11,557 nucleotides of DNA from Pavlovales sp. CCMP2436 (Eukaryota > Haptophyta > Pavlovophyceae > Pavlovales). Shown here piece by piece: positions 1-5,120 of the stretch. The notes beneath the pieces were generated by a model that saw nothing but the letters and a program-made list of their open reading frames with translations, made no database searches and was not told the origin of the DNA. Each line of letters begins with the position of its first letter. Position 1 is the stretch's first letter. A program made the translations under genes and the position numbers. The stretch lies in NCBI GenBank assembly GCA_026770615.1, contig MU631350.1, positions 7,293-18,849 on the forward strand, read 5' to 3'.

Positions 1-78
1 CGCCCAAGCCAGCGCAGCCGACTAAGGCACGCAGCAGGCAATGGGCGACGCAGCGCTCAGACCAGCACAACATTCAGA

Positions 79-118
79 ACAGTCAGACGCCAGCTTGAAT
101 CCCTATCAGTAATATATA
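79..118 (+). repeat. Interspersed repeat, copy 1
   Basis: This 40-base unit begins ACAGTCAGACGCCAGCTTGA and continues ATCCCTATCAGTAATATATA. It recurs nearly identically at 227-265 and in altered form at 4849-4893, always on the plus strand. The core GCTTGAATCC resembles the RNA polymerase III B box (GGTTCGANTCC) with mismatches, but no A box is visible upstream. It could be the end of a SINE-like or MITE-like element. Confidence 0.75.
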
Positions 119-226
119 AATACATACAAAAATATATATTCGGTTATACCCACAGCTTCGCGCGCGTGCGCGGGCTCTGGATCGAGCGAGCCAATCGAAT
201 TGTATATATACAGCACATCTTCCAGG

Positions 227-265
227 ACAGTCAGACGCCAGTTTGAATCCCTATCAGTAATATAT
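227..265 (+). repeat. Interspersed repeat, copy 2
   Basis: This copy matches copy 1 except for one C-to-T change in the core (GTTTGAATCC) and a divergent tail after TATAT. The sequence just before it, TTCCAG, is shared with copy 3 (TTCCAGG at 4842-4848). The repeated unit may therefore extend a few bases further left than copy 1 shows. Confidence 0.75.
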
Positions 266-422
266 CGCTCGCTCGGAAGCCTTGGAACCGCCACAGTGGT
301 GTCTGCTCATCGTGCTCGATTCGCGGTATCGGCAGCGGCTGCGAGCAGCGCAACACACGCAACACACGCAGCACAAGCACGCTAAGTACGGCCGCGCCGC
401 GAGGAGCGTACGGACGCCTTGC

Positions 423-2613
423 TCACGAGCGACGCGCTTTCTTGGAGCTGCCGCCGAGGCTAACTGGCTGAGACGGGTCCGCGCCGCCAGCGATGGCCTG
501 GGGCTCGCCGCCGAAGCCCTATTATTATTGTTGTTGTTTTTGTTGGTGTTCGTGTTGTTGGTGTTGTTATTATTGTAATTGCTGTTAGTATTCGTATTCG
601 TATTAGTAAAGAAAATAAAATAAAGGATGAGTATGAATATGAGCATAAGCATGAGAATGAGAATGCGTATAAGGATTTTTTTTTTTACCATGGGCAGCTC
701 CTCGTGCGTGTACAGCTCCAACGCGAGGCGGTCCTCCAGCAGACGCACCTGGATTATCATTAGTTGCAGTAGTAGTATGAATAAACGTAATGATAATATC
801 AGTAATACTTCAGGAGATGAGGAGCAGGAGTAATAGTAGTCGTAAGTAGTAATAGTAGTCGTATGTAGTAATAGCAGTGTTTAATCATAGTTCTTTTCAC
901 GTAAGTATTCCAAATATTAGTATCACACGTCTAGTTATTGTACGTCTAGTCGAACTATTAGTTATTATAGTTGTGAGCAGCCGCACCCAGAAGCAGACGG
1001 CGAAGGGGATGAGGTTGTCGTTGAAGTCGAAGGCTGTGTTGTGGCACATGCAGTTCGACCGCTCCTCAGACTTGGCGTCACCGTAGGCAGCCAGCCCCGT
1101 GACAGTGGCTTCCTTCCCACCCATCAGGAAGAAGGCGCCAGGCGCCTTGTGCAGGAAGTAGGAGAAGTCCTCGGCGCCGAGGATGGGGAGGTCGCCCTTG
1201 CTCACCCTGTCCTCGCCCAGCACCTTCTTTCCCAGCTCACGCACGACGGCGCTCCTGCAAAAATAAATAAATAAATAATAAATACTAAATCAATAATAAT
1301 AAATAATAAAGAATAATAAATAATAATTTCAATAATAATAAATAACAATAATAAGAATAATATTAATAATAATAAGAATAAATAACAATAGTAACAATAC
1401 TTACTGAACAAAATAACAATAGTACTAATACTTACTGCTCGGCGTGGTTGTCCACCACGGCGTAGCTCGCCTTGATCTCCACCTCCGCCGAAGCCCCAAA
1501 GGCATCGCAGATCCCGCTCACGATGGTGCGGATGCGCGTCTCCATCATCGCGAACACCTCGGCGCTCAGGTCGCGCGTCGTGCCGGTGAGCGTCACCTCG
1601 TCCGGGATGACATTGGCCACCTCGCCACCGTGCACGGTGGTGACGCTGACTACCGCCTGCAACCAGCAGGGGGGGGCGGGGGGGGGTCAGCCGCAGGGGG
1701 TTGTGGGTGGGTGGGCGAGGAGGTGGTGGTGTGTGTGGGGGGGAAAGGGGGGGGGCTTAATGCTGTTGGCGCGCACCTGCTCGCGCGGGTGCAGACTGCG
1801 CGAGACGATGGTCTGCAGCGCGATGACCACGTGCGCCGCGACCAGCACCGGGTCCACTGCCACCTGCGGTTGCGAGGCGTGGCCGCCGCGCCCCTTGATC
1901 TTGATCTTGAACTCGGAGGGGTGGCCCATGATGGGTCCCTCTGTGATCCACATGTGCCCGAGCGGCACGCTCGGCCAGTTATGGTAGCCATAGACCTCGT
2001 CCACGCCCTCCATGCACCCGTCCGCAATCATCGGGAGCGCGCCGCCCGGCCCCTCCTCGGCCGGCTGAAAGAACAGGCGCACTGTGAGATCGGAGGGGAT
2101 CAGTGCCGCTTTGCGCTGGACGAGCACCGCCAGGCCTATGAGGCTCGCCATGTGACCATCGTGCCCGCACATGTGCGCGACGCCCTGGTTCTGCGATCTG
2201 TAGGGCAGGCTCACGTTCTTCTCCGTCATGCGCAGGGCATCCATATCTGCCCGGATGGCGACCATCTTTACCTTATGCGCGCCGCCGCGCGGCTTACCCG
2301 TGCCCGTGATGTCTACCACGAGGCCCGTCGTCGCACACGTGCGGATCGCCGCCTCGGGCACGTGCGCGAGCGAGGTGAGCCACGTGCGCAGAGCTGCGTG
2401 CGTGCGCGTCTCCTCGAACCCGGGCTCTGGGTGCGCGTGGATGTCACGCCGGATGGAGGTGAGCACAGAGAATAGATCCTGCACCTCGGGGCCCGTGAGC
2501 GCCCGGTCACCCGTTCCCACGTTCTTCGCCACCGCCGCGAAGAGCTCCCCCTCCGAGTCGAGCGGGAACTCGGGGACACGCAGGCAGTACATGGTCGCGG
2601 GCGCCTCCGACAT
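423..2613 (-). CDS. M20D-family metal-dependent amidohydrolase (IAA-amino acid / hippurate hydrolase-like), five exons
   Basis: Hydrolyses an amide bond in N-acyl amino acids; the family includes plant ILR1/ILL auxin-conjugate hydrolases and bacterial hippurate hydrolases. The substrate here is unknown. Inferred exons: 2613-1777, 1656-1436, 1254-987, 748-689 and 518-423, giving 493 residues, with phases agreeing at every junction. The five expected metal ligands are all visible: C149 and H151 in MCGHDGH, E187 in PAEEGPGG, H211 in YGYHNWP and H424 in CMCHNTAFDF. Also seen are RRDIHAHPEPGFEE (55-68), GHASQPQ (lid/dimerisation domain), the return to the catalytic domain after NVIPDEV, and GAEDFSYF. 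Exon 4 supplies VRLLEDRLALEL, which completes the usual C-terminal helix. Exon 5 adds a Gly/Ser-rich tail ending KKARRS; its 3' splice site is weak (AT-rich, no pyrimidine tract). Without exons 4-5 the frame would instead run to a stop at 897. The first 50 residues precede the usual family start and show no clear targeting signal. The gene is head-to-head with the kinase. Confidence 0.85.
738..986 (-). repeat. Intron 3 of the amidohydrolase, flanked by a direct repeat
   Basis: The intron (986-749 on the minus strand) begins GTGCGGCTGCTCAC immediately after the codon TGG. The next exon begins GTGCGTCTGCTGGA after CAG. The intron therefore starts with a near-copy of the exon that follows it, and retention of its first codons would give VRLL, the same four residues the real exon gives. 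The interior is AT-rich with TACTA/GTAGTA-like simple repeats. This fits an intron created by, or bounded by, a short duplication. Confidence 0.6.
1381..1437 (-). repeat. Tandemly duplicated 5' splice site of amidohydrolase intron 2
   Basis: Two 26-base copies (1412-1437 and 1381-1406) lie 31 bases apart and differ at two positions. Each contains CAGTAAGTATT on the minus strand, so each presents a complete GTAAGT donor. Using the upstream copy keeps the frame open (GAG CA|GTAAGT). Using the downstream copy would add an immediate TAA stop to the messenger. The rest of the intron (to 1255) is AAT/AATA low-complexity sequence. Confidence 0.75.
1657..1776 (-). other. C-rich intron 1 of the amidohydrolase
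   Basis: A 120-base intron with donor CAG|GTGCGC and acceptor GGTTGCAG. On the transcript strand it is a series of C runs and CACA/CCACC repeats. The plus strand therefore has G runs (GGGGGGGCGGGGGGGG, then GTGGGTGGGTGGG) capable of G-quadruplex formation. The exons on either side join in phase 0 as REQ|AVVSVTT, which fits the family pattern. Confidence 0.75.
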
Positions 2614-2779
2614 TGCTGTAGGGAGCAGGGAGCAGAGCGGCAGGGTGGGGGGAGGGGATCAGCGTACCTCCGAGCCTGACCATGGTCAGGCGAGGTCTGA
2701 CCCTCGCACATTGCTGTAGAACGGCACGCACCTAACCGAACCCGTCCGTGTGCTGGATACGGTGACCCGCACTACTAGG
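2614..2779. promoter_or_regulatory. Divergent promoter region between amidohydrolase and kinase
   Basis: Only 166 bases separate the two start codons, so both genes probably share one bidirectional promoter. No clear TATA box is present. The region holds the 18-bp palindrome at 2674-2691 and a further TGACC half-site (CTGACC) ending near 2702. CTACAGCAATGT occurs twice on the minus strand, near 2713 and just upstream of the amidohydrolase ATG. A possible alternative 5' mini-exon (ATG at 2683, donor at 2667, acceptor ending at 2616) would add MVRLGA in frame, but its intron would be only 52 bases. Confidence 0.5.
2674..2691. promoter_or_regulatory. 18-bp perfect palindrome in the divergent promoter
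   Basis: GCCTGACCATGGTCAGGC equals its own reverse complement. It is centred between the two divergent start codons and contains inverted TGACC/GGTCA half-sites. A dimeric transcription factor is the natural reader of such a site, but none can be named from sequence alone. Confidence 0.45.
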
Positions 2780-4750
2780 ATGTCACTCAACGGCAGAACG
2801 GGGTCAAGCGAGGTCACGCAGAACGGGGTCACGCAGACTATGGGCGGCGACCTGGTCGCGCGCCGGCGCTCACGACAGGAGAGCAGGCGGCGCGCAGCCG
2901 AGAGTGTGGGCGAGGACGGTGCGCCCGCGGTGGAGTCTGCCGCAGCTGCGGAGGTGGCGCGGAGAGGAGGAGTGGCTGAGGCGCGGCAGGCAGCCGGGGA
3001 GGGGATGGCGGGCGACTCGCCCACGCGGCGAAGGGCCGAAGCGCCGAACGCCGACGAGGCCCGCGCTTCGGGGATCGAGACCCTAGCCGAGCGCAGGCGG
3101 CGCCGGCGCGTGGCGCGCGAGCTCGCGCGCGTGGCGGAGCTTCCGGAGGCCGTGCCTGAGCCCGAGCCCGAGCCCGTCGCGCCGCAGGGCGGTGGGCGCC
3201 GTCCGACCGCGTTCGAGCCGTCGGGCAAGTTGGCGCGCTACACGCCGCTGCGCACGCTCGGCAAGGGCACCTTTGGCGTGGCCTCCCTCGTGCGCGACGA
3301 GCAGAACGGCTCCTTGTCGGTGCTCAAGCGTATCGAGTGCGAGTGTCTTGAGGACGCCAACGACGCGCTGGCCGAGGCGGCCGCGCTCGCAAGCGTACGC
3401 TCTGCGCGCGTGCTGACGCTGCACTCGCACCTGCTCGAGTACGACGAGGCGTCGGGTGTGCTGGCCGTCTGCATACTGACCGACTACTGCGCAGGGGGGG
3501 ACCTTGCCAGCCGCATCGCTTCCGTCCGCTCGGCAGGCGCACGCTTCAGCGAGCGGTGCCTGCTCACCTGGCTCGTGCACATGTGCGAAGGCTTGGCCGA
3601 CATACACGCCGTAGGAATGATCCATCGTGACTTGAAGCCAGCCAACATGCTGCTGCTCACACGCGCGCGTGCCATCGCTTCCGCCGTGCCAGCCGACGAC
3701 ACGTGCGGTGGCCTCAAGATCGGCGACCTGGGCGTGGCCACCCTGCGCGGGTGCGTGGGCGCGTACACCGTCGTGGGCTCTCCAGCTTACATGGCGCCTG
3801 AGGTTTTCGGCGGCAGTAGCTACTCCCACCGCGCGGACATGTGGTCGCTCGGTGTGCTGCTCGTGGAGCTGGCCACCCTGCGCCGGCCAAGGCTGCACAC
3901 CGAGCTGCCGCGCAGGCTTGACGGCGCGGCGCAGGCGTGCGCGTGCAGCGTGGGGGAGGCGGGCTACTCGAAGGGGCTTGCTGCTTTCGCACGGGACCTC
4001 CTCTCGCTCGCATCCGCCACTAGGCCCGACGCGCTCAGCGCGGCCGCGCGCGTGCGCGAGCTGCTCATCGCCGGCGGCTGGGGCTCCGAGCTGCCGCGGG
4101 GTGCGGGCGCGGCGGATGAGAGCGCGCACCGCCGCCGCGCCTCGTCCGCGAAGGTGGAGCGTGGCCCCGCGGCGAGGGCGGCTCCCCCGCCGCAGCGCCT
4201 GTCCGAATGCGTACCGCTCCCCGCGGGAGAGCTCGTGCACCTCGAGTTGGGCTGCACCTGCCAGCGCTGGCCGCTCGACGCCTCGCCGCCGCTCGCCGGC
4301 CGCCTGGTGCTCACCAGCTCGATGCTCGTCTTCATCCCCAAGCCGGGCGGACTGACGCGCGCACGCGAGCCGACGGCGCTGCCGCTGGGCATGATCGTGG
4401 AGATGAGCGTCGAGAGCCTCGGCGAGGCGGAGGACGGCGGCGCGATCCGCGTGCGCACGGTTGACGGCTTGCAGTACGTGCTCGGTGGCATCCTGAGCTG
4501 CACGGCGGTGCAGCTCGCGGTCAGCGACCGGATCCTCGCGCTCGGCGGCGCGCGTCCGCACCTCGCGCAGGCGTCGGCGACCGCTGGCCCCCACGGAGCA
4601 GCCGCGCTGCGTGGCGGCGGCGCAGGGCCGGTGTGGCCGGCGTGCAGCGCGAGTGCGGGCCAGGCCGGCCTGCGAGATCTCGTGGGGCTGGGCGTCCTTG
4701 GCATCGAGCAGGCTGGCCACGACGCAGCGGAAGCATGCCTCTTGATGTGA
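2780..4750 (+). CDS. NEK-like Ser/Thr protein kinase with C-terminal PH/GRAM-like region
   Basis: Phosphorylates protein Ser/Thr residues. The 656-residue frame has no intron. Residues 1-150 are Arg/Ala/Glu-rich and probably disordered. The kinase domain (about 154-430) has all key elements: GKGTFG loop (161-166), K183 in VLKRI, helix-C E199, HRDLKPAN (282-289), D316 in a DLG variant of DFG, SPAYMAPE ending at E341, HRADMWSLG, and R415 near the end. DLG occurs in some NIMA-related kinases, and the insert-poor lobe and SPAYMAPE motif fit that group, but other Ser/Thr kinase groups cannot be excluded. Residues about 470-590 contain GRLVLTSSMLVFIPKP and AIRVRTVDGLQYVLGG, a beta pattern like PH or GRAM lipid/protein-binding domains. 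Kinase-PH NEKs are known in kinetoplastids. The ATG at 2780 follows short CAGAACGGGGTCA repeats closely; the ATG at 2840 is an alternative start. No signal peptide or membrane segment is seen. Confidence 0.85.
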   Translation: MSLNGRTGSSEVTQNGVTQTMGGDLVARRRSRQESRRRAAESVGEDGAPAVESAAAAEVARRGGVAEARQAAGEGMAGDSPTRRRAEAPNADEARASGIETLAERRRRRRVARELARVAELPEAVPEPEPEPVAPQGGGRRPTAFEPSGKLARYTPLRTLGKGTFGVASLVRDEQNGSLSVLKRIECECLEDANDALAEAAALASVRSARVLTLHSHLLEYDEASGVLAVCILTDYCAGGDLASRIASVRSAGARFSERCLLTWLVHMCEGLADIHAVGMIHRDLKPANMLLLTRARAIASAVPADDTCGGLKIGDLGVATLRGCVGAYTVVGSPAYMAPEVFGGSSYSHRADMWSLGVLLVELATLRRPRLHTELPRRLDGAAQACACSVGEAGYSKGLAAFARDLLSLASATRPDALSAAARVRELLIAGGWGSELPRGAGAADESAHRRRASSAKVERGPAARAAPPPQRLSECVPLPAGELVHLELGCTCQRWPLDASPPLAGRLVLTSSMLVFIPKPGGLTRAREPTALPLGMIVEMSVESLGEAEDGGAIRVRTVDGLQYVLGGILSCTAVQLAVSDRILALGGARPHLAQASATAGPHGAAALRGGGAGPVWPACSASAGQAGLRDLVGLGVLGIEQAGHDAAEACLLM

Positions 4751-4848
4751 CTCCAGGGCAGATCGGCCGTTCAACACACCCAGTACCAACTACGTACTTA
4801 GAAAGCTGTAGATTCGAGATGAATGCAGCTACGTTTCCACTTCCAGGG

Positions 4849-4893
4849 ACAGTCAGACGCCAGCTTGAATCCCTACCAGTCTACCAGTAATAC
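4849..4893 (+). repeat. Interspersed repeat, copy 3
   Basis: It matches copies 1 and 2 over ACAGTCAGACGCCAGCTTGA and ATCCCTA, then contains an internal tandem duplication of CTACCAGT before AGTAATA. It lies about 100 bases past the kinase stop codon, over 4.5 kb from the other copies, so it is interspersed and not a local tandem array. Confidence 0.7.
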
Positions 4894-4938
4894 CTCGACG
4901 AGATTCCCCGCTAGAGATTACTGATTAGTTAGAAGTTA

Positions 4939-4978
4939 GTTCACATTTACTCGTTAAGACACTTAAGTAAATGTGAAC
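4939..4978. terminator. Inverted repeat between convergent genes (13-bp perfect arms)
   Basis: GTTCACATTTACT (4939-4951) is exactly complementary to AGTAAATGTGAAC (4966-4978), with a 14-base loop. Any transcript from either strand would fold into the same hairpin. Its place between two gene ends suggests a role in 3' end formation. It could also be a remnant of a small inverted-repeat element. Confidence 0.45.
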
Positions 4979-5120
4979 CAATAGAAAATATTAAATGGCC
5001 CATTCGTTGGCGCGTGCCCATAGCCACCGCACGCAAGTCGTCCCCAGCTGCAGCGGGCAGAAGTGCCGCAGCACCTCGATTTGCCCTCCCGGAGCAGCTC
5101 AGGAGCAGGCGGTGCTGCCC

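Larger units (their letters stand above)
1..422. other. Non-coding left flank, 3' side of the amidohydrolase gene
   Basis: No convincing exon is visible here. The stretch holds two copies of a short interspersed repeat (79-118 and 227-265), TATA-like AT runs near 111-140 and 201-210, and a GC-rich segment at about 280-422. That segment includes a short CGCAACACA-type tandem repeat near 349-372. On the minus strand it would be the 3' untranslated region of the amidohydrolase whose stop codon is at 423-425. Open frames crossing 200-385 and 282-578 on the plus strand have low-complexity translations and no recognisable domain. Confidence 0.5.
4751..5120. other. Convergent spacer between kinase and phosphoribosyltransferase
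   Basis: This holds the 3' flanks of two tail-to-tail genes. It carries repeat copy 3 (4849-4893), an AT-rich stretch with a strong hairpin (4939-4978), then GC-rich sequence up to the stop codon of the minus-strand gene. No coding exon is supported. Confidence 0.6.

Noticed and set aside
79..265. tRNA gene, because of the GAATCC T-loop-like core
   Set aside because: No acceptor stem, anticodon arm or A box can be formed around it.
897..986. C-terminal tail of the amidohydrolase read straight through to a stop at 897
   Set aside because: The tail is encoded by AT-rich intron-like sequence. Splicing at 986/749 restores the conserved FWVRLLEDRLA helix in phase.
1444..2475. 343-residue plus-strand open frame opposite the amidohydrolase
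   Set aside because: The minus strand encodes a clear M20D enzyme. The plus frame is Arg/His-rich and crosses intron 1, so it is a GC shadow.
3083..4789. 568-residue open frame on the minus strand across the kinase gene
   Set aside because: It is antisense to a kinase with all catalytic motifs. Arg/Ala/His-rich composition and lack of domains are what the complement of GC-rich codons produces.
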